The notes beneath the pieces were generated by a model, which worked only from the letters and a program-made list of their open reading frames with translations, had not been told where the DNA came from and did not search any database. A stretch of DNA of 64,000 nt, from the NCBI RefSeq assembly GCF_049243985.1, contig NC_135369.1:19122533-19186532 (forward strand). The letters are read 5' to 3'. The stretch is from Paroedura picta. Taxonomy: Eukaryota > Chordata > Lepidosauria > Squamata > Gekkonidae. The position numbers and the translations under genes are program-made. Positions 32,096 to 41,728 of the stretch are shown here, one piece after another. Within the stretch, counting starts at the first letter, position 1; each line of letters begins with the position of its first letter.

Positions 32096-32218
32096 TCACT
32101 GTGCTCCTGGATGGGACGCTGACCGTGTCGTACGTGTGCTGCTCGGGCGGCTCAGGGTCAAGCTGTACAGGTTGCTGACGAAGGTCTCCCAGCCTTCACG
32201 GAATGCGCGATGCACCTC
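32096..32218 (-). CDS. C11orf86-like protein, exon 2 (C-terminal, 40 codons plus stop)
   Basis: On the minus strand a good acceptor (CTGCTTTCTTCCCAG, AG at 32220-32219) opens a frame reading EVHRAFREGWETFV, SNLYSLTLSRPSS and a Thr/Arg/Ser-rich tail, ending TGA at 32098-32096. The phase (0) agrees with the donor of the exon at 35457-35819, giving 161 residues together. WETFVSNLYSLTLSRP lines up with the end of human C11orf86 as I remember it (WESFVAIFPSVTLSQP): the W, FV, TLS and P residues are shared. Function of that family is unknown. The intron (about 3.2 kb) contains SINEs. Identity is inference from memory, the exon structure is seen directly. Confidence 0.6.
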   Translation of the reverse strand, partial: EVHRAFREGWETFVSNLYSLTLSRPSSTRTTRSASHPGAQ

Positions 32219-32263
32219 CTGGGAAGAAAGCAGGATGGGTTCAGTGGCGGCACGGGCAGGATA

Positions 32264-32547
32264 TGAAGAAGAAGAAGAAGAAGAGTTGGTTCTTATATGC
32301 CGCTTTTCCCTACCCGATGGAGGCTCAAAGTGGCTTACAGTCGCCTTCCCATTCCTCTCCCCACGACAGACACCCTGTGGGGTGGGTGAGGCTGAGAGAG
32401 CCCTGAGATCATTGCCTGGTCAGAACAGCTTCATCAGTGCCATGGAGAGCCCAAGGTCACCCAGCTGGCTGCATGTGGGGGAGCACAGAATCGAACCTGG
32501 CATGCCAGATTAGAAGTCCGCACTCCTAACCACTACACCAAACGAGT
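32264..32547 (-). repeat. tRNA-derived SINE family A, inside the intron
   Basis: AGAAGAGTTGGTTCTTATATGCCGC tail complement with a GAA tract, GGTTCGATTC complement near 32490. It begins 45 bases upstream of the exon 2 acceptor on the minus strand, so it could influence splicing. Confidence 0.85.
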
Positions 32548-33530
32548 TCTTTTCACCACACACAGACTTGTGGAATTCACCGCCACAGAAAATGGGCGAT
32601 AGCCACTGGATTAGGTCTCTCTAATGGGGAGTGGGAAGAGGAGATGTCTATCGATAGCTAGTAATTATTATCGGATAGTAAACAGGCTGGCCTCTGCGTC
32701 ACTGATGAAATCAGTAAAATCAGGAAATGCTCAGACAAGATGAGGGGTGGTGTCTCTGCTCATTTTGGGCATTCGCCAGGTATGCAGAAAAATACAGCTT
32801 TAAATATTAACCAAAAGGTGGGGGTAGGGGGATGATGAGGCCTCAATATGCTCCAAGACGGATGGAATATTGAGAACATTCAGACAGAGGGGTAAGGCTG
32901 AAATTCTGCTCAATGAACAGCAGTTGGAGGAAGACGTGCCCGAAAGAGGTAGCCATTCCCTTTGCATATGAGCTTTTCCTAGCAGCTTTTCCTAGCAGCA
33001 TTCTTGCCTCTGTTATTTGCTGTGCGACAAGCATAACAAGCAAAACTTTTGTGTGTTCGTGTCCCTTCTTGTGACAGGTGTCTGACCTTGCCACCCTGCT
33101 GACAAAGGCACAGAGTTGGTGTTGGGTCTCTGTGCACCCAGAAATAACAGACATCAATGCATAGAGCTTTTCAGTAGCTGCACAGCTGCCTTGGAGTCAC
33201 CTGGCTCAAGTATTTCCAGTTTCCTATTCCCAGAATGCCTGCTATCTAGCCAGGAAAGGAAGAAGTCTGTTGCTGTGCTAGTCTGTTGAAGCCCAAGGAA
33301 TCTTGTGGCACTTGGAAGACAGATGAATGTATCATTGTATACGTTTTGTGGACTTACGCAGTCCACTTCATCAGATCCAGGGGAAGCCAACTCCACTTGG
33401 TAGGCATGAGGGGAAATGACTGAATATGCCCCCCAAACCTGAAAGGCAAGGAGAGAGCCCGGCTGTCTGTGATGTTCCTATGGAAAGCTCAAGCATACTA
33501 CACAAATTCTCAAGCTTTGCAAATAAATCG
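32548..33530. other. Intronic/unassigned sequence
   Basis: Lies within the proposed minus-strand intron. A diverged repeat (GAATCTTGTGGCACTTGG) is at 33260-33385. Nothing else recognised. Confidence 0.5.
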
Positions 33531-33536
33531 ACCTAG

Positions 33537-33665
33537 AGGGGAGGGGCTGTGGCTCAACAATAGAGCGTCTGCTTGGCATGCAGGTCTGGATAATCCCTGT
33601 CCTCTCCAGTTTGCCCAGATCTAGATGGGTCAGGCCTTGGAAGTTAAGCAGGGTCGGCCCTGGCG
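33537..33665 (+). repeat. tRNA-derived SINE (family C) joined to a 5S-derived SINE piece
   Basis: GGGGCTGTGGCTCAACAATA then GAGCGTCTGCTTGGCATGCA is a tRNA-like SINE head. From about 33605, CAGATCTAGATGGGTCAGGC, GGAAGTTAAGCAGGGTCGGC resembles 5S-derived SINE sequence. Confidence 0.6.
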
Positions 33666-33667
33666 AG

Positions 33668-33835
33668 TTATTTATTTACTAGCTTCAAAGCCCGCTCCTA
33701 AGAACAGGCCTTGAAAGGGTCCCCTTCCCTGGCCCTTGGCCAGGCAGTTTAACATGGCTTTGGGCCGCAGCTTGCAGCCAGATCAAGTGGGGTGTGCAGG
33801 GACTGGGCAGCTCGTTAACAGGCCTGGGACAGAGC
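33668..33835 (-). repeat. Unnamed interspersed repeat, inverted copy of 41628-41725
   Basis: The complement contains CCACTTGATCTGGCTGCAAG, GCCTGGCCAAGGGCCAGGGA and GACCCTTTCAAGGCC, then CTAGTAAATAAATAA. It matches the right part of the sequence at 41290-41725. Ends in an AATAAATAA tail, as retroposons do. Confidence 0.65.
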
Positions 33836-33842
33836 TCTTTAG

Positions 33843-34017
33843 CAGTGCCTTCCCCAGTCATTACCGTTTACCCCCCAGCAGGCTGGGTACTCATTTTACC
33901 GACCTCGGAAGGATGGAAGGCTGAGTCAACCATGAGCCGGCTGATGGGATCGAACTCCCAGACTCCTGGGCAAAGTTTTCAGATGGCTGCCTTACCACTC
34001 TGCACCACAAGAGGCTC
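33843..34017 (-). repeat. Sauria SINE, partial
   Basis: GCAGTGCCTTCCCCAGTCAT, CATTTTACCGACCTCGGAAG and ACCACTCTGCACCACAAGAG match the tRNA half and body of the family; the LINE-related end is missing. Confidence 0.8.
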
Positions 34018-34685
34018 TGCCGGCTTGCTTAGCTGGATATAAAGAGTTTTATTGGCTTATAATGGATTTATTGGCTAGCACTGAAGGTGGCAACCACACC
34101 AAACACCTGGAACCGGGAACAGCAAAAGATTCAACACATGAAAACAACACATCTGATGTAATCCTTGAAACCTGCAAAAACAAATGGTCCAATAGGCTTT
34201 TGTGCAGTTTGTTGCTCAGGTGACCCCTGGAGTGTGTTCTCCACCCGATGCACAGAGCCCCCACAGTGCTGTTGATGGCCACCTTCCACCCATGGCAGTG
34301 GTTTGCATCTGGCCTACTAAGCTGGGTTGTGGCACAATACAGAGGAGGTGGACACATTTGGGTTGCCTGCTCTGGGCTGGGAGATATTCTAGGGCAGCTT
34401 TTTTCAACCTTCTGACCGTGGAGGAGACCCTGAAATAAATTTTCAGACTTCAAGGAGCCCTGGAAGTGATGTCAGCTGCAGAAATCATTCTCCAGGACTG
34501 CCCATATCTCTGGTCAGCTGATCTGACTGCTGAGTGACTGTCACAAATTACTATTATGAATTAAACAAAGTCGGAGTCCAGTGGCACTTTTAAGACCGAC
34601 AAAGTTTAATTCTGGGCCTGAGCTTTTGTGTGTACTCACACTTCTTCAGTCATGAAAGCTTCTACCCAGAATAAAGCCCACAAGG

Positions 34686-34785
34686 GTGGCGGCTTCTAAT
34701 CTGGCGAGCCGGGTTTGATTCCCCACTTCTCCGTATGCAGCCAGCTGGGTGATCTTGGGCCAGTCACAACCCAACCCAAGCTGGC
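34686..34785 (+). repeat. tRNA-derived SINE family A, head only
   Basis: GGCTTCTAATCTGGCGAGCC, GGGTTTGATTCCCC, CATGCAGCCAGCTGGGTGA-type sequence; truncated before the L2-like tail. Confidence 0.65.
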
Positions 34786-35104
34786 AACCCTATTCCACCC
34801 CTAGGCTAACTCTCTACTGCCCTCCCCTGTTTTCTGCTAACATTACGTGGCCTTGTAGAGTCCATTCCTTCCAAGGAACTATTTAAATGGGTCCAGAACT
34901 ATACGTATCAACAAATTCTCTTAAAACACACACACTCAAAACCTAGATGTGTCTATATGCAGGATTGACAATTCCCCCCAAATCAGTAACCTTGCGTTTG
35001 GTCCCAGGAGCTGCAAGGAACGCTGGCTCACCATGGCTTGTGATGGGATATGGGGTAGCAGGTGTATTTGGAAAGGGGAAGGGGAGCTCCAGGGTTCTAC
35101 ATTT

Positions 35105-35385
35105 CTTCTTCTTTTTCAGTAATCTCAGGGCTCTCTCAGCCTCACCCACCTCACAGGGTGTCTGCTGTGGGGAGAGGAAGGAGAAGGCCAATGTAAGCCG
35201 CTTTGAGACTCCTTTGGGGAGAGAAAAGCGGCATAGAAGAACCAACTCTTCTTCTTCAGTAATATGAGGGCTCTCTCAGCCTCACCTCCCTCACAGGGTG
35301 TCTGTTGTGGGGAGAGGAAAGGCCACTGTGAGACTCCTTTGGGGAGAGAAAAGCGGCAAATAGGAACCAACTCTTCGTCTTCATT
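35105..35385 (+). repeat. Two tandem SINE family A 3' halves
   Basis: AGGGCTCTCTCAGCCTCACC ... AAAAGCGGCATAGAAGAACC ... CTCTTCTTCTTC occurs, then AGGGCTCTCTCAGCCTCACC ... AAAAGCGGCAAATAGGAACC follows at once. Both lack the tRNA head, so this is a local tandem duplication or two 5'-truncated insertions. Confidence 0.75.
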
Positions 35386-35456
35386 AGACCCGGCCACACC
35401 TTTCCCCACCTGCTCAGTCAACAGCCCCCCAATTCCGGGGCTGCCCTTGCTCTCAC

Positions 35457-35819
35457 CTTTTTACATTTCTTCATTTTGCTCCCAGCTGACCCGTGGGCCT
35501 CCCCGAGGAGCAGCTGTCCGTCATCGTGGCCCAAGGAGTGGGCTGCTTCTCCCAGCGTCGTGCCTCCTTCGCCCCCGACCTTTCGGACTCGCAGGCTGGT
35601 GGCCCTCCGCCGGTTTCCTTTGCTCTGGGCAGAGATTTCTGGGGCACCTCCTGTGTGGAAGACCAGGCTGCTTTGGCCGACAACTGTGCCCCGGGGTCCC
35701 TTGGCGGGATCGGCTTCCTCCAGGGGGTTGTAAAAGCTTCTCGAGGCAGAGTCCAAGAGGCTGGGGGACTTGGACCCCCGCAAGGAGCACGACCTCCGGA
35801 ACCTCCTGCTGTTGGTCAT
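35457..35819 (-). CDS. C11orf86-like protein, exon 1 (N-terminal, 121 codons)
   Basis: The minus-strand frame starts at ATG 35819-35817 (context GACCCAGCCATGA, a fair Kozak match with C at -1/-2). It reads MTNSRRFRRSCSLRGSKSPS, LLDSASRSFYNPLEE and later GSKMKKCKK. It ends at a strong donor AAAAAG|GTGAGAGC (GT at 35456-35455), phase 0. Joined to 32096-32218 it gives a basic, Ser/Arg/Lys-rich 161-residue protein with no signal peptide or membrane segment. The RRSCSLRG stretch is reminiscent of RRALSLRQG in human C11orf86. Upstream, the minus-strand leader contains a run of CTC/CTT triplets (35945-35990). A plus-strand frame over the same bases exists but lacks fitting splice sites. Confidence 0.6.
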
Positions 35820-36496
35820 GGCTGGGTCAGGAAGGGCAGGCTTTCAGAGCAGCCGGCTGCAATCTGGCCCAGCTGGTGGCCGGTTAGAGCTCTTGCCTGC
35901 GTGGGTGTGTGGCTTTTCCTTCCCCTTTTGCAGGCTGATTCACCCTCGGGTGAGGAAGAGGAAGAGGAGGAGGAGGAGGAGTCGTGCTCAGGGACCCTTT
36001 GGACTCTCCGTGCAAGTCTCTTATCCGGTGGCCGGCAAAAATCAGCCCTCACTCTTGATCCTTGTGCCTGAGCAAAGGTCCCTCTGTGCCGAGACACATG
36101 TCAGGGGCAAAGAGCAAAGGAAATGTTTGCCAACGACAACAAGCTGGCGGGGGGGGGGGAGGTCACTTGGAGGCAGGCATGAGACCCCCCCCCACCCCCA
36201 CTCCGCTGCCCTATCCACCGGCTCAACATGTTCTGCATTGGGCAGGGTTCTCGGGCTCTGGCGCCAAGAGCAGAAAGCCAGGCTGAAGATTAACCCCTGT
36301 GTTTGACATAGAGTTCGATGGTCCCAAAAGCTCAGACCTTGAGATGCTGGGGAAGCTGGTTCCAGAAGGAGTGGGCTCCAAGAGCAGGGGGGCGCGGGGA
36401 GAGGCGTCATGCAAGGGTTACCTGCTCTGGGATGGAAAATACCTGCAGACTTAGGGGATGGAGCCAAGAGTGGGTGGGATCCAGGGTGGAGAGGGA

Positions 36497-36850
36497 CCTA
36501 GAATCATAGAGTTGGAAGGGGCCACACAGGCCATCTAGTCCAACCCCCTGCTCTACGCAGGATCAGCCCCAAGCATCCTAAAGCATCCAAGAAAAGTGTG
36601 TATCCAACCTTTGCTTGAAGACTGCCAGTGAGGGGGAGCTCACCACCTCCTTAGGCAGTCTATTCCACTGCTGAACTAAATTTTTTTCCTGATATCTAGC
36701 CTATATCATTGTACTTGTAGTTTAAACCCATTACTGCGTGTCCTCTCCTCTGCAGCCAACAGAGACAGCATCCTGCCCTCCTCCAAGTGGACCTCAGTGG
36801 AGTAGAATGCTGTGGAGTCCACCCTCCAAAATAGTCATTTTCCAGCGATT
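36497..36850 (-). repeat. CR1 LINE 3' end
   Basis: AATCATAGAGTTGGAAGGGG, CCATCTAGTCCAACCCCCTG, GAGCTCACCACCTCCTTAGG, TCTATTCCACTGCTGAAC. Typical 5'-truncated CR1 in minus orientation. Confidence 0.88.
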
Positions 36851-37182
36851 ACCTGAAATAGACCCGTCTCCTGAATTTATGATGGGGGAATTAGCAGTTC
36901 AAGCAGGCAGGTGAGCAATGGGAGAGGGGCAACGAACAAGATCCCCTACGTCCAGCAAAGCCTTTGTCATACATAATGAGAGGGTGTGAATATGGGGGGA
37001 AGGATCAGTCCCAGAATGCTGAACAAAATGTGTGTCATTATTATCATTATGAAAATTTATATACCGCCCTCCCGGACAGCTCAGCGTGATGCACATTATA
37101 ATTAGCCAACACAACACTATAATTTATACTAAAAATTAATTGCATTGAAATTTCAACACTTTACTAATTCAAATGTTTAAGC

Positions 37183-37569
37183 CAGTGGTTCTCAAGCTTC
37201 CTAATGCCGCGACCCTTTAATACAGTTCTTCATGTTGTGGTGACCCCCCAACCATACAATGACGCAAGGGTTCTTTCACAGAAATTAAACAGAAACTGAC
37301 CAATGGCATGAAGATCCATTCTTCATGGTTATATATAAATTCTTTATTTTTCTGGGGTTTCTCTATTCAGTTCTGCCTCTTGCCACACCATGCTGATCTT
37401 GCTCTTTTCCGCTGCTCTGGAAAGACGAACGCTCCATCTCGATCTACCCTGCAAGGCTGTTGTGTGGATGCCGCCCACCCCCCCGGCCAAGCTGCTTGCC
37501 CTGCCTCAACCCCTGTGAAAGGGTCATTTGACCCCCAAAGGGTCCCAACCCCCAGGTTGAAAAGCACTG
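37183..37569. mobile_element. hAT non-autonomous element, SPIN/URR1-like, exact 8-bp TSD
   Basis: Begins CAGTGGTTCTCAAGCTTCCT, AATGCCGCGACCCTTTAATA, CAGTTCTTCATGTTGTGGTG and ends TGTGAAAGGGTCATTTGACC ... GAAAAGCACTG. Both ends match my memory of the SPIN/URR1 group of hAT elements found in several tetrapods. GTTTAAGC is duplicated at 37175-37182 and 37570-37577. 387 bp, non-coding; a middle segment (37310-37490) looks unrelated to the usual core and may be a replaced interior. Confidence 0.85.
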
Positions 37570-37757
37570 GTTTAAGCCATAATCAGCAGTTGTCCGGTCC
37601 TTAGCACCGGCTCATTCCAGATGTTCCCAGTGGGCATTTCTGTTTGGGGTTCTGGAGGGCTCAATAGAAGTTTTCTGACTATGTGCCTCTGTTCCAAAAT
37701 CTCTTTCAGCTTGGGTGGAATCTGCATTACGGAAAAATTGCAAAAAGACTGCTAAAG

Positions 37758-38040
37758 AGAGCCAGTTTGGTGTAGTGATTAGGAGTGCGGACTTCTAATC
37801 TGGCATGCCAGGTTCGATTCTGCGCTCCCCCACATGCAACCAGCTGGGTGACCTTGGGCTCGCCATGGCACTGATAAGGCTGTTTTGACCGGGCAGTGAT
37901 ATCAGGGCCCTCTCAGCCTCACCCACCCCACAGGGTGTCTGTTGTGGGGAGAGGAAAGGGAAGGCGACTGTAAGCCGCTTTGAGCCTCCTTCGGGTAGGG
38001 AAAAGTGGCATATAAGAACCAACTCTTCTTCTTCTTCTAA
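37758..38040 (+). repeat. tRNA-derived SINE family A, well preserved
   Basis: GAGAGCCAGTTTGGTGTAGT head, GGTTCGATTCTGCG B box, TAAGCCGCTTTGAGCCTCCT, tail (TTC)n. One of the least diverged copies here. Confidence 0.9.
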
Positions 38041-38405
38041 TAACAACGTCTTATTTTTCAACTCTGCATATTCGAGTATTTTTGGTGGAGGGATGGAAGG
38101 AACCTTGACTTGTGAAAGGGCATACCTTGAGAATCTGGTTGGTCTTTAAGATGCTGCTGGACTGGAGTCGAGCTCTTCTGCAGACCAACACGGCTTCCCT
38201 CTTTAAGGGTTCCTTTTGACATGGGAGTGGGAGGTACGGGAGCAGGCCCCTTATGGTGGAAAGTACAGTCAGGTTGATGTTGATTTCTGGAGGCCCCTTG
38301 CGGATTTCAAGGGAAGAGACAAACAGAGGTTGTGGGTCAGGGCTTGCTTGTCATTGGCAAGTTGGAACTATGATGGCCAAGGGGGTTGGAACCCTTGCTT
38401 TACGA

Positions 38406-38539
38406 CAGGGGTAGTCAACCTGTGATCATCCAGATGTCCATGGACTACAATTCCCATGAGCCCCTGCCAGCGTTTGCTGGCAGGGGCTCATGGGAATTGT
38501 AATCCATGGACATCTGGAGGACCACAGGTTGACTACCCC
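38406..38539. mobile_element. Palindromic hAT-type MITE, copy 4
   Basis: 134 bp, subfamily with GTAGTCAACCTGTG ends and CCCATGAGCC arms. TTTACGA is repeated on both sides (38399-38405, 38540-38546). Confidence 0.9.
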
Positions 38540-38549
38540 TTTACGAGGA

Positions 38550-39555
38550 GAGGTTGAGAGAGTCTGTATAGCTTGGGAATGTGTAGCTTGGAGAAGAGGA
38601 AGGCCAGGGGTGATAGGTGTGTTCAACTGCATAAAAGATTGACATGTTGAAGGGGGTGGGGAGAACTTGTTTCCTGCAGCTTTAAAGGACTAGGAGCAAT
38701 GCGGGCTGGTCTGGATGGCCCTTTGTGGTCTCTTCCAGCTCTGTCTGACTCTGAGATTTCACAGCAAGGAACAATGTTGTGTGTGTTTATGTATAAGCAG
38801 TCCCTGAGCATTTTTTCTTCTAAAAATACATCCGGGAGAAAGGTTTGGTGGTCCCAGCGAACTCCATGGCTGGGCTAGTTTTCTAGCTGGGGGGCGTTTT
38901 CTTCTTGATGATGGAATATTCTGGAATTAAATGACAGTGTGTTCTCCCACCTCAGGACTCCGCTGTTTCATTTTGCTGTGTCTATAGACCAGCCCAGAGG
39001 CTCTCTAAGCAGGGGGTGAAAAAAGAACGAAGGGGTACGAAAAAGAGTATGAAAAATATCCATCTCCCTGAGTCATCCTCCTGTCTCCTCAAAGTGGTTG
39101 TTTGCTTGCCTTCCAGAAAGGAAGGGGCTAGGGGAGAATGTGACAGCAGGGGAACGATGTCTCAAATCAGAAGACCCAGTCATTCTGCCCACGTGTCACC
39201 ACAGGCTACACCACCAAGCTGGTCACAAGGACCTTCCACTTTTCTTTCCTTCTGCACATCGACTCCTTGTGACTTTGACTCAGGCTGTGTGGCAACCAGT
39301 TCTTTCCTTCTAGGCCCGAAGTTCTGCCGTGCAGTCCGGCTCATACGCTGATAAGTGCCTGGCGCCTTCCGAGGGGAAGAGAAACCATGTGGGGGATGAA
39401 TCACTGGAAAAGCTTCATCTTGGCCTCCCCTGGGCCTGGCCTCTTCTGTCGTTTCTAGATTGCTGGCTGTTGAGGAGCCATTTTGGGAGTGGCCTCTGCC
39501 CTCACACTCACAGGGAAAGGGATTTTTGCAATATCCAAAATACCTATCATATCTA
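38550..39555. other. Unassigned sequence
   Basis: A short CR1/L2-like stretch may lie at 38555-38740 (AGGCCAGGGGTGATAGGTGT, TGGATGGCCCTTTGTGGTC). The remainder shows no exon or RNA gene that I can support. Confidence 0.4.
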
Positions 39556-39559
39556 ATCC

Positions 39560-39966
39560 TTATGCCCCTTGCAGAGCCCTCTGTTCTCCAGATTCTATTA
39601 GGCTGGCCTGTGTGAAGTTTACCTGGCCTCGACCAGAGACAGGGCCTTCTCAGTCCTGGCCCCTATTTGTTGGAATGAGTTCCCGGAAAAGCTAAAGACC
39701 CTGACATAGCTAACACAGTTCTGCAGGGCCTGAAAAACAGCTCTTCCACCAGGTGTTTGGTTGAGGCCAGGCCAAGGAAGATCTCAACCCTTTCCTCTAA
39801 GCACCAACCCTGAGAAATACGGCAGAAGAAAGGGACTATGTGGTGGGTGGGTTTTATGGTTTAGCTATGATAGAGGGTTGTATTTTAATTTATATTTTGT
39901 TGTGAACAGGTGCAAGTTGGCTGGTCCAGGAGCGGCCGTGTATAAATTCCGTTAATAAATAAATAA
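39560..39966 (+). repeat. L2-like LINE 3' end
   Basis: Late RT residues can be read (RDRAFSVLAPICWNEFPEKL), then the TTATGGTTTAGC...TATAAATTCCG 3' UTR and a (TAAA)n tail. Confidence 0.75.
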
Positions 39967-40029
39967 ACGTGGCATGTTCAGTATTCAGAGTTCTTTGGAC
40001 CACTCACAGTCATAAGAAGAGCCCTACAG

Positions 40030-40165
40030 CAGGGGTAGTCAACCTGTGGTCCTCCAGATGTCCATGGACTACAATTCCCATGAGCCCCTGCCAGCGTTTG
40101 CTGGCAGGGGCTCATGGGAATTGTAGTCCGTGGACATCTGGAGGACCACAGGTTGACTACCCCTG
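40030..40165. mobile_element. Palindromic hAT-type MITE, copy 5, exact 8-bp TSD
   Basis: 136 bp flanked by CCCTACAG (40022-40029 and 40166-40173); same CCCATGAGCC subfamily as copy 4. Arms differ by a single base near 40129 (CCGTGG for CCATGG). Confidence 0.93.
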
Positions 40166-40400
40166 CCCTACAGGATCAGACCAGCAGGCCATCTAGTCCA
40201 GCATCCTGTTTTACCCAGTGGCTAACCAATTGCTCTGGATACCAAACAGACCTTAGGAAACAAGGTCTCATGTCCTGATGTTGCCTCCTACTGTTTTTGA
40301 ACATGGAGGTTCATTTAGCTAGTAGCCATGGATGGACATCTCCTCCATGAATCTGTTTAGCCACCTTATAAAATCATCTCTGCCCACGGCAATTTCTGTG
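40166..40400 (-). repeat. CR1/L3-like LINE 3' fragment
   Basis: GGATCAGACCAGCAGGCCAT, CTAGTCCAGCATCCTGTTTT, ATGGATGGACATCTCCTCCATGAAT (split) is a well-known amniote LINE end in minus orientation; MITE copy 5 is inserted at its edge. A short (TG)n run follows. Confidence 0.65.
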
Positions 40401-40429
40401 TGTGTGTGTGTGTTTGTGTAAAATGCTGC

Positions 40430-40745
40430 CAAGCGGCAGCCGACTGATTCTGTGGACTTTGGTGGATTGTGAGTGGGTGGGCAGAAGGGACTGTGTCAGT
40501 GCATGGCTCTCATGGCCCTTTCTTGCATGCCCGGGGAAATGCCAATTGCCACTTTGGGGTTTGGAGGCGAAATTTCCTCCAGGTCAGAGTGGCCAGGGAT
40601 TCTGGTTGGGAGGGGGGGCATCATCTGGGCGTGGAACTGGGGTCACAGTGGGTGGGAAGGTAGCTGTGAATTTCTTGCATTCTTCAGGGGGTTGAACCAG
40701 ATGACTCTGGAGGTCCCTTCCAACTCTATGATTCTATGATTCTAA
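40430..40745 (+). repeat. CR1 LINE 3' end
   Basis: GGGGGTTGAACCAGATGACT, CTGGAGGTCCCTTCCAACTC, TATGATTCTATGATTCT terminal octamers. Confidence 0.88.
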
Positions 40746-41084
40746 CTTCTGGCAGCCCCTCATGGGGTTTCATATTAATGCAAAGCTTTGCTGCTGGAGA
40801 AAAGTGCTTCTGCCAATTGCAGGATCATCCAGAATGTTGACCCATCCTTTCAGGGCATATTAAGCTATTCTGGGAAAGGATTGCCCCAGAGTTTGGAAAT
40901 CAGGGCTCAGCAGTGTAATGCAGTCCAAGATTGTGGAGAAAGCTCTGTCAACATGTAGCTCTGGCTCTATCTAGTGGTGAACGCGGACTATGCTTTGAAG
41001 CTGGGTGAAATTCCCTGGTTAACCAAAGAAAAGGAACATTTTAGAGTGGGTGGTACGAGGCATGCATATTTACATCTAGGGCAT

Positions 41085-41290
41085 TGTTGGACCATGTTGA
41101 GACCACAGTTATGAGTTGCTGGGAAAGGGGTTTTTACATTCTATTACTGCCATCTTAATTGTAATTTTGGGGGGTATTAATGATTTTTTAATGGGGTGTT
41201 TTAAATTGTTATATGATGTTTTATTAGTTAGATTTATATACCGCTGCTCCCAGCAAGCTGGCCCGTGGCAGTGTATAAATTAACAAATCC
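41085..41290 (+). repeat. L2-like LINE 3' tail
   Basis: TTTTAATGGGGTGTTTTAAA, GATTTATATACCGCTGCTCC, GTGTATAAATTAAC form a typical L2-like 3' UTR end. Confidence 0.6.
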
Positions 41291-41728
41291 TTATCCATTG
41301 TTGTTTCTCTATATATTTATGAAACAGCCTAGGGGGTGGGACACGTCTGGCTTTCCAAGTTGGAATAGGGCCAATCAGGGTGCAGCCAGCTTTGCCCTGA
41401 TTGGCCCTGCCCCTGCAGCTCCCACCCTCCGTCCCTGAACTCTAACCTCTTTGCTCTCAGATGCCTCAGTGCCTGCAGCCAGCAGCAGGTAAGGGGAGAG
41501 GCCCCGGGCAAAGGACCGTGGTGGAGGCCTTGCTAACGAGGGCCTCTTGGCCTGCTAGGCTGGGCCTGCTGACCAGCGTCTCCTGTCCCTGTCCCGGGCC
41601 TGCTAACGAGCTGCCCAGCCCTCACCCACCCCACTTGATCTGGCTGTGAGCTGCCGCCAAAAGCCACCTTAAGCTGCCTGGCCAGGGGAGGGGACCCTTT
41701 CAAGGCCCGAACCTAGTAAATAATAAAT
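41291..41728 (+). repeat. Unnamed interspersed repeat with A-rich tail
   Basis: The right part (41628-41725) is repeated in inverse orientation at 33668-33835. It ends AGTAAATAATAAATAA. The inner CTCTTTGCTCTCAG and CAGGTAAGG look like an acceptor and donor around a 28-base segment, but repetition elsewhere argues against a host exon. Confidence 0.55.

Noticed and set aside
35493-36071. Plus-strand frame with a poly-Glu stretch opposite the C11orf86-like exon
   Set aside because: No matching splice sites or family; the acidic run comes from a GAG/GAA tract. The minus-strand reading has an ATG, a strong donor and a phase-matched second exon.
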